Assembly: GCA_944990035.1 (NCBI GenBank)
Contig: CALYLX010000138.1
Location: forward strand, 62,001-126,000
DNA length: 64,000 nt
Reading direction: 5' to 3'
DNA from: Clitopilus passeckerianus
Taxonomy: Eukaryota; Basidiomycota; Agaricomycetes; Agaricales; Entolomataceae
The position numbers and the translations under genes were made by a program. Of the stretch, positions 31,423 through 44,900 are shown in pieces. Numbering within the stretch: the stretch's first letter is position 1; every line of letters begins with the position of its first letter. A model generated the notes under the pieces. It searched no databases and was not told where the DNA came from. It saw nothing but the letters and a program-made list of their open reading frames with translations.

Positions 31423-33559
31423 ATGAACGATGAAGAGACACCGCAACCAGAAAAACGGATAGACACCATTTACACAGCTCAATTCCGCAAGCACCTCAGC
31501 AAAATCCAAGAACACCTCAATGGCAGGGATTCGGAGAGGCTCTTTCCATCCTTTGTTCACCCCACGGGTTTCTGGACTCCCGACGAGAAGGACATGTTTT
31601 TTCATGCCCTTGGTATACACTCAAGACTAAGGCCGGACTTGATTGCGGCTTCTATCGGTACCAAGACAGTGTTGGACGTATGCACATACATCGACTTCCT
31701 CGAGGCGGCCTTGTCGGAAGAACCAGACGCGGTTGTTCTTAGGAATGACCACGACGTCTCTATGGAGATGTCAGAGTCTTGGGTTACATGGGAGGATAAC
31801 CGAGCTATTAACTTAGTCGCTTCGGAGGCGCATTGGGAACAAGAGGTCTTGGAAAAACAAGCAAAGGATGCGCCTAGTTTCTCTCATCCTCGAGACGTCA
31901 ATGCTCAAACGGAATCTTTGGGTGTCCTCGCTACTGATCACGAACTATGGAAGTCACAAGAAGCCATCCTTCGAAGCCTGGATTCTGATACTCTCCAAGT
32001 GATGGAGAGAATCCTCAACGAAGCAGAAGACGATTTGCACCGCATCCCCGAGGCCTCATCTCAGGGCCCCTCTCGCCCGCAAACCCCCGTCATTTCATCC
32101 ACGGAGCCCGTAAATACAGATGACGCCATGATCACCGACCCTATCGCGAGTCCGTCGTTGGACACTCCAGCAAGAGCTTCTGGTAGCACACCAAGCGACC
32201 TCCAAGAAGCCAGCTCTAGCCGTCGTACCCCTTCAGACCACCCCGATGGCGACGGAGAACCTGACCTCTCACAGCTCAGTCCTCGCTCTCGTCGGAAATT
32301 TCAGAAACGGCTATATATGCGTCGAAAACGTGCTGCCCAGTCTGGTGCAGAACTCAACACCGCGGCCAGCAAATTGAAACCTGGGAGGAAGACGAAATTT
32401 TTGGAAACTGCGGTTATAGCAGATTCTCCGGCTGCTGGGAACAATGGTGTAGAAGACGTTCCTGTTTCAGAGCGAAACGACACCCCAGAGGTACCCGTCA
32501 AGGCCAAGACTGGAAAACACAAGAAGAAAAAAACGAGCTCACAGGGTGGAATTACCAAACCCTACAAAATTAAAAATGAGCTTTTATCCAAAGGCGTTGA
32601 CCGGAGGCTACTCGCCGATGACGACCTCTGCCTATTTCATCTGTCGACACTCGGACGACTGATGGGGTATGTAGCTCTTCCTTATGCATCTACCGTTCCC
32701 TTACTTTCCTCGATCCGCAGATTCTATAGTGCTGGTTATGGAAAGGATTCACCGCATACAGCTAGCGCCATTTCGGCCGATACCATCCAGTTATTCGCAA
32801 CCATTGCAGCAGACTTCGTCTCCGATCTCATTTTTCACGCCATCAACCTGCAAGAGAACCAGCGGCGCGTCAAGGAAGGAACCCTGGTGTATCGGCTTGG
32901 AGAGGGAGATGTCAGTGGATCCACGTTCATACAACTCTTCATTGACTTATGACCAGTAGATCAATGCCGTGAGCGTCGAACGAGCTAAACGCTTAATGGG
33001 TCTTCAAGATCGCACCGTCAGGAATTACTTCGCAAAACTTTTGGATGAAAGCACCGTGGACCATGATGGTGGCTCTGAAAGCGAGACTGGAAAAGAACGG
33101 GGCGATGGTGGGGACCATGATGACTACGAAGAAGATGAGCCCGACATGGGAAACACCTCTCCAGCCGAGGTAGCTCGTATGGCGCCCTCGTCTCGCCCAA
33201 GCAGCAGTGGTCCCCCCAAACTTCGTCCCTCCGGAGTTGACCAACCACTCAACTACCCAAAACGTCTCCCCACGTATCGGGAGCTTAACCCACCTCTTGT
33301 ACACCTTCCAAAATCTCTGTTACCTCCGACTGCTGGTTTTCCGGTTGCTCCACTGGGTTACGATACTCACGATTTACTACCGGAATTACTCGACGAGGAC
33401 GAGCTTGCGAGGGAACTTCAAGAGGAGGAAGAGCTGGATAGCAAAGACAGGAAGGTGGCTTTGGAGTATGAGGTTGCACTGTGGAAGGAGTTCTGTCAGG
33501 ATGGAGGGGAATCAATGGGTGAAGAGGCGGATGACTCGGAAGGGGTAAATGAACGGTAG
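31423..33559 (+). CDS. Probable Rrn5-like (SANT-domain) RNA polymerase I upstream activation factor subunit
   Basis: The start is ATG 31423 (MNDEETPQPEKRIDTIY); an in-frame TTG lies upstream. A Myb/SANT-like domain follows at residues about 20-110: a Trp-containing opening (FVHPTGFWTPDEKDMFFHAL), RLRPDLIAASIGTKTVLDVC, and YIDFLEAAL. This order resembles Rrn5 of the UAF complex at the rDNA promoter. The centre is Ser/Pro/Lys-rich and basic (nuclear). Two small introns are inferred in phase: 32667-32720 (54 nt, multiple of three, so unspliced product also stays open) and 32911-32959. The second exon set continues INAVSVERAKRLMGLQDRTV and ends in an acidic region. The stop TAG is at 33557-33559. 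The SANT domain is likely; orthology to Rrn5 is moderate. Confidence 0.6.
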
Positions 33560-34241
33560 TTTCCTCCTACCTACTCCCGTATCCGATCCATGTAAGGAAG
33601 ACCGGCCAGTTTCCATAGAGGAAGATTGGAGCTTTAACCAATGCGAGACTGTTCGTATAGAGAAGGAGAGACACATAACACCGAAGGACAGTCAGGGGTC
33701 GTCATATCCAGCCACTCTTCGTCTGCGCAGAACAGTAAGCGATCAGCCTGAGGGAAACCAGGTTTTCCCTAGAATTATGGATAGACACACTGAAGCGTTA
33801 GTCAGACTTACGGAAAGCGCAAGCACCCAGTGCTCGCTTTTATTCAGGTTATGCAAGTTATTCAAGGACACTTCCGTTAGTCGCTCGTCGAGCTAGAGAT
33901 CCCGAGTCTGGTTCAGCCCACATCCCGAGAAAACATTATCACTGATCACGGGAGGTTGTCTTGAATCTGGGAGTCTCCGAGTTCTTCAAATTTGTAGCAG
34001 ACGACATAGTGATAGCGATATGAATATGGCCCCCTAGGTGTTCTGGCGAAATCTCCCAAGGACTGTTAGTTACCCAGTCGGTGAAAGAGAAAGCACTTTT
34101 GCACTAAGTTCTCCCCAGAATTTTCCTCGTTCCCCTCAGAAACAGGTAATCCCATCTTCAACCATGGGCTCGACATACCCAGTCTTAGCGTCTTGTTATG
34201 CTCGTAGACTACAGCTTAGATCTAGCAATATATAATGTTAA
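33560..34241. other. Convergent 3' spacer
   Basis: 682 bases lie between the stop of the Rrn5-like gene (+) and the stop of the MDR enzyme (-). A 115-codon plus ORF (33549-33896) overlaps the end of the upstream gene in another frame and has no domain. Nothing else was supported. Confidence 0.45.
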
Positions 34242-35686
34242 TTACAACTTGGCTTCCCTCTCCTCTCGAATCTTGACAATAGCCTTCCCCCAGGTTTCAC
34301 GTCTTTCGATAGCGCCAAGTCCCTCTGTCAACCTTTCCAAAGGGTATACTTCAGAGTAAACAACCGGCTTCACGCGTCCAGAGGCGAAAAGGCTGGAAAA
34401 CACAAAGCATCAGCAGAAGAATGGAAGCTTCGGGACAGTAAAGACGTACGTGAGCAACTCAGTCCAGACAACAGGAACGCGTTCGATTTCGTTTTCTGAG
34501 ATACGGTTCAGTGACATCAAATGAGGTAGATGAGAGGCAACGTACTGTGATATGCGCCCCAATGCAAGCCGACCAGGGAAACATTCTTCAACAGAACAAG
34601 GTTCATGGGTACCTAACAAACATGGAATTATCACACTCAGTTGGTGAGAAGGAACGAGATCAAGAAGTTTACCTTCTCAATGGTACCAGCAGCAAAGCCG
34701 ATTACCAATGCTCGGCCTTTCCAGGCAATGCACTTCAGGGAATCTTAGGAACTTCGTTAGCAGTTTGGCTGTGTCAAAGGCGGGACGACGTACCATTGAT
34801 AAGCCCGACAGGATCGTAGATAACATCCGCACCCTTCCCTCCAGTGATTTTGAGGACCTCCTTCTGCCAGCCTTGTTTTGAGTAGTTGACACCGAAGTCA
34901 GCGCCTCCATATTTCTTGGCAATTTCGATCTTGGAATCGGAGCCGGCTGCTGCAATGACCTTAGCACCGAGGGCTGATGGAGAGGTTGTTAGAAGGAGAC
35001 GAGAGCAAGAAGGAGGGTAGGCGAACCTTTGGCTAGCTGAACAGCGGCTATGCCAACTCCACCAGCTGCAGCGGTTACGAGAACCCATTCACCTAAAGGT
35101 ATACGATGAGAAGGGGAATTACAGGCACCGTACAATACACTCACCAGGTTTGAGTTCTGCACGTCCCACCAAAGCTTCATAGCTGGTTGGCCAAGTAATG
35201 AACAAACCTACAGATTGACCCATCAGGACTCGCCAAAATGTGTGCTATAGGGAATGAACTATTCACCAGCGCCTTGCTCGTATGACATCGCATCCGGCAG
35301 AGGAAGAATTTTATCAGCACCAACTACGCATTTGTCGGCAAATGTGCCCTGAGCGGCACCAAAGACACGGTCTCCAGGTTTGAAGCGGCATCCTTTAGGA
35401 ATTGGGGAATCCTTGGCTATTCTCCCTGCAAATTCGGTCCCAAGGACAAATGGGAGTGGTGGTTTGATCTGGTATTTTCCTTGGGTTTGAAGAATCTGCG
35501 CGAAACATGAGGGTTATCCCACTGAACGCTCACGATGAAGCCAAAGAAACTCACATCGAAGAAGTTCAGGCCGGCACTATACACATCTACAACAACTTCA
35601 CCAGCTTTTGGTGTGGGTTCCGGAACATTGTTCGACACAGCAATCTTTGAGGGATGAGCTAGTTCTGTCACTTGAAAGCCCCGCAT
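34242..35686 (-). CDS. Quinone-oxidoreductase-like MDR enzyme (zinc-independent alcohol dehydrogenase fold)
   Basis: A multi-exon gene starts at ATG 35686 (MRGFQVTELAHPSKIAVS) and stops with TAA at 34242-34244. The GroES-like half carries GEVVVDVYSAGLNFFD and KPPLPFVLGTEFAGRI. The Rossmann half shows the NADPH fingerprint GEWVLVTAAAGGVGIAAVQL, then ALGAKVIAAAGS. No catalytic or structural zinc cysteines are seen, matching zeta-crystallin/QOR relatives. These reduce quinones or enones with NADPH, mostly in the cytosol or mitochondria. No clear mitochondrial leader is visible. About seven introns occur. The gene runs in tandem with the HECT ligase gene on the same strand, 267 bp apart, with no sign of functional linkage. 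The superfamily call is very secure; the substrate is unknown. Confidence 0.9.
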
Positions 35687-35953
35687 CTTCTCTGGTTGTT
35701 GGAAGTTAGGTGTGAGTCCACCGTTGTGGGGGTGGGTGGAGGAACATATATGCCCTCGGCTAATGCATCCGTACTCACCATGTCGGCTATAGAGGGGCCG
35801 AGTTTACCGGTTCGACCAAATAGAAATGAATCATGATACAGGGTGAATTGGGTTACCTGCCTATGCTATATACATTGAGATTGTGGTTCTACAAGTCGTG
35901 ATCATGTACGGTATCTGATATAGTAAGAATGTCTAATGCTTAGAGTAAAATGT

Positions 35954-38900
35954 TTAGCTGAATGCAAACCCTTCACCGCCCTCATTAATTGCTAATAACA
36001 ATTGCTGCCGAAGCATCTCATAGGAAGTGTATTGCGGAAGATCAATTTGATTGAAGCCTGGACGAGATTGCATTTGTCAGTCACCAGGTGGTTAGATAGG
36101 TATAACGCCGACACTCACAAGTATGAGCCTGTGGAAGTCGGTCGTGCTCTCCGTAAGCTTTGTGGATAGAGAACCTCTGCACTCCTTGTACTCCCTGCAA
36201 GTCGGTGAAACCGCTAAGAGGGACACGAGAAGTCCCAGTTGCGAAGCCTAGAACTTTGGCCCGTTCATCGCGGTTGAAGGATTTGAGGGCACGCCACCAC
36301 CAGACAATGTTGGGGTCAGAACTAGTATATCCGTTGTACTCTGTTGCTGCTCTCCATTCGTCGACATCGATGTCAGGCGTTCCAGAAATCAAGAGCTCAA
36401 GCTCTTGTTCGTTAAACTAAGGAGTAGCCTGGATCAGTGACTGGTGATATTCAGCCGAACATTCCACTTACAATGGTGACAAGATCCTTCGGAACGATCT
36501 CATAGAAGCCGGCGAGGAGACTATCGATTTGCTGCGCGATGGACGAGTATAGCCTATACTGTGCTGACAGCTGGACAAACTCGCGCTTGTTATCTTGGGT
36601 GACGGCGACACTATCTCCGTTCTCCTTGAGGGGGATCACCTTCTGCACACCGAACTGGGACACTTCGGTAAGCTGGTGCACACAACAGTGAAGAAACACT
36701 ATACCTCATCTGCCTCAACACTGAATGTCAGATCGAGAAGTGTGGGATCATTCTCCAGAATCCAACATAGCGAGTTGTAGTACTCGGGATCAACCCATTC
36801 TACGTCTTTGTAGTCCACCGGCTTGCCGAGCAACTGTCGATAGAGGCTACGAGCGAAATATGCGTCCAGTAACCGACCATCATATATTGCTTTTCCGATG
36901 ACGCGTCCAACGAACTTGAAGAAGGACAAATGCTCTGGATTGACCCACGAATTTTTGTTTGGCTGGTACGTCAGCTTGTCTGCAGCACATGGCTGGAAAA
37001 GTGCGTAGTTGGGGTCGAACATCTGGCGTGCGAGAATCTGGAACCATTCTCGAGTGACACCACCTGCATCCACTCCTTCCTCTTCATAGAATCGTACACT
37101 GAGTTTGCCGTACTTGATCTGCTCGCCTGTTTTGCGCTGCAAATTTTGGAAGCTGTCCTCAAACACTCGAGCTCTCCGGACGTTGAGCTGGAGTGTGCCG
37201 TAATGCTCCCGCGAATGGGGCCGTCGGTGGAGCTGCTGATTGAAGTAATTCCGCTTGTTGTCGAAGTCTAGAACACGAGGGTTGTGAACGAGAAGGGAGA
37301 AAGACCCACTCATGAGTGAGGGGTTGTTGCGAACCATGAGATTCAGGAGTTTTCGATGAGCATCCGTGAAGGTGACGAAGAGGTCCTCCATGGTTTCGGG
37401 ACTGGGTATGATGGGAGATCTCGGGGAGGCTGGTGAACGAATCGAACGAGCGGCAGCAGCTGAAGCACCCTTGGAACCGGCATACTTGCACACCACCATA
37501 AGCGATTCGATTAATGGCAAGAGAACTGTAGCAATGTGCTCCGTGGCAGGTTTCTCTGCTATATGTGATAGGCAGCTGCCCAATCGACGCCAAAGGCCTG
37601 AGAACTGGAATGACTCGTAGATTGATTGAACCTTGTCGATATCCTCGCTGCTAACTGTTTCTGAGGTCGATGGCTTTGGCGTATACATGTAATCGATTGT
37701 CTTGAGAACCCTGAGGAGTTTTGCTTGGACAGAAGAAGCTGGCGAGAATTTGGCCGCGACAGATGAAAGCAGGTCTGGTTGGGAACTTTCTAGCGCCGAA
37801 GAAAGCTCGTCTAGATCCGACGAGAGTTGATGACCTGCCTCCTGGGCCTTCAACCTCAGTTCTTGAGCAATGACGTCGCGAACATCGGGGATAAATGACA
37901 AGTGCTGGATAAGAGCTAGGCTCTGTTGGAACGTTCGGCCAGAGCATTCACCAACTGTCAAGATGTTAACAATGAGCCGGAGAACGGGGTGTGGTATTTG
38001 GGGAGGGTTTGCAAGAAGGATTTTCTCCTCCAGTGCCCCAACGGTTTCCGCCGGTTTAGGAGCGGTTTCATTGGATGCGCCTACTACAAATATGTTTTCA
38101 GAGAATGCACTTTTGAAGATAGCTCAGTTTACTTACTGGGTCCAAGGTCCGGGCTTACAGGCACCTCATTCTCTTGGCTGGGAGAGGTGGTGGTTGGTAT
38201 CTGGTTCTCTGTCGTTGCAGCGGTCGTGGTGGGCTCAGTGATGGGGGAGTGGCTAGAAGTATCTTCGGGTTTTTTGTGGTCCTTCAGACTGGACAGAGGC
38301 CGTGTGACCATAGCGAGCAGGCCAACTACCGACTCAACAATCGCGGGGGTTTTGAGCAGACTTTGGCGGTCCAACAAACTGAGCAGAAGCACAATGGGGT
38401 AGTGCGACTGAGGTATCTGCTTCTCTTTTCCTTTTCCTTTCTTCGGAGGATGTCGACGGAGGCTCGCTGGGAGTTCATGCTCCGTTAGGAAGAATAAAGA
38501 GGATAGTTCGTTGGCGTTGACGATGTAGGTCAGAGCTTCGAGGCAGCGTTGAGCTATCAGATCCGGTACAGCATCTGTTTGCAATGTCTGGGCAGCCACG
38601 GGATTGATCCAGAGCTCATTGCCTTGCTTCTGTTTGCTGGGTGTCCTTGGAGTCTGTGGCTTTGAATTCTTGACAGACATTTGAGCGAAACTTTTGTCAA
38701 TAGCTGCCAAATCCCCACTCCCGTCTTGCAGAATACTGAGCAAGAGGTTGAAGAGCTCTGTGCGAGTCTTCGCGTTTTCACAGAGGTTCACAAGAACACG
38801 GAGCAAAAGTGTTTTCTTCGAAACTTGAGGGAAGAAAAGGAGTCGGACCAGGACAGCAACGCCAGCTTTGTCGAGAAGCTGGATTGCGTCGTGGGATGGA

Positions 38901-41900
38901 ACAGCTTTCTTGGAAGTAGGATGTACCGTTTGAGGAGCATTCGTTCCACCTGTATCCAACCGTGGGGCCTGCCACTGCCTCTGCCTCTGCCTCAAGCCCG
39001 CTTCTCCAACTTCTGCGAGGATATGGGAGGGGAGATTCCGGATAACGCCGTCCTCTTGTTCGAGGAGGACCGTTTGACGAAGTGACGGATCAAGGCTGGC
39101 GAAGAAGCTTGCGTTGTCCATTTCAGCGGGCGCACCAGTTCGCGATTGTTGAGCTCTTTGCATGGCTTCTTGTTGTATGATCTCGGCTCGAATCTCGGGT
39201 GGAAGGGCGTCGAGGAATTCGGCACTGATCTGCGAATCGGCGGGCCGTTCAACTTGAGCTGCTCTTTGTTCCCGAACGTGCTGATTTAGAACCTCTTCTC
39301 TCATGTCGTCCGGAAGAGCTTCCAGGAAGGTAGGGTCAATCCCAGTCTCTGTGATGTCCACGGCGCTCCCGTGGATCATGACGGTGACCCTTTCCCTAGC
39401 CGCTGGAACGGATGGTCCGGCGCTGGTTGATGTCTCTGGATCCACCGAAACAGGCTGGTCTTCACTCGAAGTGGCATCGGTCATGTCAGCATCGGCGACG
39501 GCAGTGGCAGAGGGCAATTCGGTGACCATCTGATCATCAGCTTGATTGTTGCTCCCTGAGGGAACAGACTCGGGGGGTGCTGAAACCTCTGCAGTGTCCT
39601 CGGGCTGGCTTTTCTCTTTCTCCTTTTCTTCGACTTCTGCTGCTGCTTTTTCCTCCTCCTGTTTTTTGCGCTCCTCCTCTTCCAATTCCTTAGCTCGTTT
39701 CAAGGCTTCCACGGCGGCGGGAAGAAGCGCCAAGACGAGATGATTTACAAGCCTGCCCAACCTCTCATTGACAAACTCTCCGTTCACTATCTTGACCTCT
39801 TGTGTCCATCTTTGAGATGTCAAGAAAGGTTCCAACGCTCGCCCAATGCGTTCTTCCTGCTGGGTTTGGCGGGGCTCGACACGAACGGATGTTGCATAAG
39901 TTACTTGGGGACCCCGGCGTTGAAGATTCACAACGGCGCCAGCAGGAACGTCGACTCGAATGGTTTCTACGTTTCCACCGTTGCCGCGACTCATGATTTG
40001 GTTGAATAGTTGGAAGGCACCTCCGCCAATCAAGTCTTCAATGGTCTGAAGGAGCTCTGTGCCACCATTTGCAATGATGCGCTGCGGTTGGCGGAAGCCT
40101 CGAGGTGGCTGAGGTGCAGATGGGGCCCGTTGGACTGGAGTTGAGTTGTCCATCAATAGTGGATGGGTGGTTGCTGCTTCAGCAGGGGTCGCGGCGGTAT
40201 TCCTAGCTCGCCCAAAGACTGTCACATTCCCTTCTGGGTTGGAAGATAAGCAACGCGTTGATTTGACACGTATAATTCACATACCGCCATCACGACGACG
40301 CTGAATGAAAACACCCCCTCCATTGACATTATTGGAACCATTCACAAGACCGTCACTAAAGCTGAAGACATTCTGGGCATTGTTGTCGTTGCCATAGTCT
40401 TCGTCGTCTGAACCCATAGGATCCATGACGTGCTCTTCTTGATGGACGATCTGTATGGGCACTGAGTCAAGAGGTTAGTGATAGTCGAGATACCCTACTA
40501 AAATCATCACGAACCAAGGTGACCTTCCTCATCGTCGTCCAGACCATCTGTTCCCAACCGTACACCGTCAATCTCGCCATGAACGTCCTGAAGGAAATGA
40601 GCAGTTTTCGCTCAGCAAGTCATTTAGGACCTTACCTGCCACATCTCTTCATCGTCGCCCTCTTCATCTTCCTCCACCATTTGCTGCTCGTCGTCGATCT
40701 CGTCCTCCTCGTTCTGAATCAAATCTTCTTCTTCATCATCTCCTTCATCCCAAACTTCTCCCTCATCATCCTCGTCCTCGATTTCTTCCTCTTCTTCATC
40801 AGAATTGGACGTATTTTCTGAACCGGTGTCGTCGGCAAAGTCCATTTCGACGTCTTCATCCTCTTCTTCTTCATCTTCATCCATGTCGGACTCATTGTAC
40901 TGGTTGTCGTCCATTTGCTACAAGTGGATCAGACGGCGGGCATGGAGGAACGTCAATCTACTCACCCCAGTGTACATGCCCAGAGCAGAGTTACGGTACA
41001 GGTCTGGAGTTTCCTCCCGTCCTGACTCTTCCAGTTCCTCCGAATCTACATCAGAACCATAGGATGATCCGCTTTCTGATTTCACGCCTTCTATGGATTC
41101 CTTGCCGCCTTTGCTCGATGCTCGGCTCATCTTGATTGCTATTTTGGTACTTGGGCCTTTATCAATAACAGCTTTGACAGGGTCACAGTTTAAAATCCTT
41201 ACAGATACTCCAGTGGCCGAAGAATAGAGGGAACCAATCCACGGACGTTGGGATAATTCAAGTCAATTTCCGAGAGAGCAGTAGTGAGCGTCGCCACAAA
41301 ATTCTTCTCGAGCATAATTTTGGCGATGTGGGTAGGGTTCTCGTCTGTCTGCTTCCGGGACGTGTTGTTGAGCTTCACTGTGAGCAGGCGGTGGCAGAGG
41401 TCAGCCATAGCAAGTAACCGGCCGTATCGTGTATCGAGACCGTTAGAAGCAGGGGAATCCTTGAGAGCACGACTGATCGCCTCGAAGACGAACTTGCGTA
41501 CTGAAACCAGTTCAGGAGACAGCTCCTTGGTCTCGTGATGAGGAGTGTTGTCGACACATAAAGCGACTATTACCGACATGGCCCAGTTGCAGAGGTTGAT
41601 TCGGGTGCGAGCGCTCTCGTTCGGCTGAGGATCAATGGTGCCAAAGGTGATCAAATCTGTCAAGAAGAACTGGAGGGTTGTCATTCGGAATTTGTTCGCC
41701 GTTTCTTTGGCGGGGGTCTGATTCCGTTTCTTTGAAGTGAAAGACAGGAATGCGAGTTTGCAGGGTTCGTAAGAGAATAAAAGCTCGGAAAGACACTGCA
41801 TCAAGAAACACGAATAGTCGCTCATGTTCAGGATAGTGTCTTTCTGGGAGGGTTCCGTTGCTCCGGAGGTTGGCTCTATATCCACTTGTGCCGGTTGGTC

Positions 41901-44900
41901 ATCTCCTGCATTCGTTTCTCGCGACGACGATGCTGTTACGGTACCGGTCGCAGGAGACGGGTCGTTCACGGTCTTCATTGACGACATGAGTTCGGCTATC
42001 AAGAAGTGAACAACCGTTTCGGCTGCCCCCAGTGAGGGAGAGGGAGGATGAGCAGCCCGTGGGGCATCGATCTGCATGTCGTTCGTAGGCGAGGCTGTCA
42101 ACGTTTCCGACAGTGGCTCCTTGGCTGCTGGGGTTGGCGGCTTTAGAGTAATGATAGGTGTAGGGGAATACGGGTGCAAAAGCTGGCAGAGTGATGATGT
42201 AACCTCGATAAACAAATTTGGATTGCGAAGAGCTAGCGCACTGCAGTTTCGAAGGTATCCGTTAACGTCAGCGCTGCGAGTGCGAGGCCCTGAGAAATAA
42301 CGGGTGACAGTATGCTGCATAATCTGACGAATGGTCTGCTCGTCTTCAAGCAAGTGTCGCAGTACGATCGCAATGTAGGAGGTGCTGCCGGGTACCGCAG
42401 CCTCCTTGACGCGCTTCAATAACATAGGAACACCGCCGCGTTGTAGGAATACGCTAGCCGTTCTGTAATCCCTGGTTAGGAGCACGAGAAGCCGCAAGAC
42501 GGAGAGAAACTCGTCCCCAGGCAGATTTGGCGTCTCCAGCAGGCGAACGCAGAAATCAAAAATTCGGGGTTTGGCGTCGGTATAATCTGGTCCAACCATT
42601 AGAATTTCGGGGTTGATGGGTTCACCCTCTTTCGGCAATGAGATTGCTTGAGGTTCTGCAGCTAACGTGAGGAGGGCCTCCGTCACAAGCAGGTGCGAAG
42701 CTAACCATCGGGGAGGATGGTCTGGGTGATCGTGGCTTGAAAGCAAAAGTGCCAACAGGTTGTCCATCAGCGATGATCGATCTTCTTGGCTTAGAAGCGA
42801 CGGGGCTTCAGAGAGGACGAGGGCAAACAGTCGGCACCTATTTGCAAGCGGTTGCTCTTGAACGTCATAGGAGAAAGGAGAGAACTGCTTGATATCGTCG
42901 ATGAGGTCTTGAACGGCTTGGTGGGATTTGTTCGGGCGGGCGAAAACAACGTGAAGTTCGAACAAGAGAGAGACATGTTCGTCGATGAGGAGGAGAGCCT
43001 TGCGGCTGAGGCCAGCGCGGAGGGGTTCCCTTGCCTCGCTCAATTCCTGTCTCCACTGATCAGCACTCTTCCCAGAGGGTGTAGGCGCCTGAACTTCGGA
43101 TCCAGAACCAGACGGGTCATCGGTAGGCTGGTCAGTACCCGTAGAGGAGACAGGAGCATCTGCTGAATCAGCTACCTGTTCTGACTCTGTGTCTGGGGCA
43201 TCCTCCTCTTGGACTGGGTCCGGGGGAAGGGGGAAGGGGTGAGATAGCAGGAGTTCAGTGGCGGCGTTGATATTATTGTTCACCCTAACAAGTGCCCGTT
43301 CGGCGGCGGAGCGGGGGAAACCCATCTCAGTTAACATGCGAACACCCTCTTCATCTGGGCCGGTGGGCCGGGCGGGAATCTCCCGGATTACTGTCGCTGC
43401 TATATTGGTGGGGGCATCGCCGGTTTCTTCACCGTCTGCGTTGACAATCTCCAATGTGACGCCGACAATGGATTTGATGACATTCAGAGGCGCAGACAGT
43501 AGCCAATCCGCTTCCCACAAACCCCGTACAACCGGAATCAGGGCAGTTCTGAGCTTGACCAAAAAGTTATGAGGCTCAAAGTAGTCAGGGTCCGTGTCTG
43601 GCTTATCCCGGGTGACGAGGATCATGGTCTGTCCGGACTCGAAGAGTGCTTTGGAAGTTATCATGGGACGAATGAGATGCAGGGCTACTTTGATACCGCC
43701 ATAGGCATGAATCAACTCCTTCTTTTCGAGATCAGTGCGCTCGTCTTCTCGAATTTTGAGTACAGATTCGATGGTATCCATGAAAGCGCGGCAAATGGAG
43801 ATGATCGAGTCGAAACCACCGGCACGGTAGAGAGCGAAGAGTTGAACCGTGTGGAGAGTATGAGCCGAGGTACGCTCTAAGTCGAAACAGGGCATTAGTA
43901 CAGTACACAATCTAGTGCAGGATTGATGTGCATACCATCGACCAGGAGAACCGTGAACAAACCCAACATCATTGTGTAGTATGCATACATTGACGGTGTA
44001 TCAGCTAATCGGAATAAGCATCTGCCGTGGTAAATAGGAGATGAAGGGCTGACCAGTTACATGAGGATTAAGATGCTTGACCATTACTTCCGCCAAGACG
44101 TTGGAAGACTCAGTGACCTGCTTCTTCTGAACGCCATCTAGGCTGCGTCTCACGTGGAACATCTTCACCATCGCTTCAGATTGATCAGATTCAGTAAATA
44201 AATTGGTGGAGTTCATTAAAACATTCTCTCACCTTGGAAGAATGGCGTCAATGAAGTTGGTAATCCATGGGACAGGTGTTTCAGAGCGCGGGCGTTCTGG
44301 TGTGCAGCGTTAGGGGTCACTTCGGTACTTTCAGGTGATCTGTGTTGCTCTGAATTCAGAACCGGGGCTTCGCCGTCGATCCTAACTTCCCCATCAATAC
44401 CACCACCATCAAGCAATTGGGGATTGGAGGGATTGGGGCTTCTGCCCATCGGGGAGGAGAAAGGTGTGACTTTGATTTCAATGCCCTGGGCGGTGAGTCC
44501 TGCGTTCAAAAGTGTGTTCTCCCAGATACCAGCGCGGTGCAAGGACCCGAGATCTCGAATGACATCAGGAGTCATATTTCCCAACAAGGTTTGCAGAAGT
44601 CCGATGGCAGCTCTGCCGTGGGCATAACCAGCAGTGGAGAATACGTCGGCGAGCAAGGTGACACGAATATGGAGAGTGACGAGGGACCTGAAGTAGCGGT
44701 TGGCGTTCTCCTCGTCATGGGCTGTGTGAACTCGGTTTAGTAAATATGGCTCTGGACAGGGTTGCTTTGTCAGCTTACCTGAGAGGTCGACGAAAGGTAG
44801 TAGCTTTGATTTGTCTTCCACAGCTTCCCAGAAGCGACGTGTTTCGCTCAAAGACTCCCTGACAAGCTTTGACAGGTGTGACAAGGTCTCATCGCTTGCT

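Noticed and set aside
33549..33896. 115-codon plus ORF after the Rrn5-like gene
   Set aside because: Overlaps the end of the upstream gene in another frame and has no domain.
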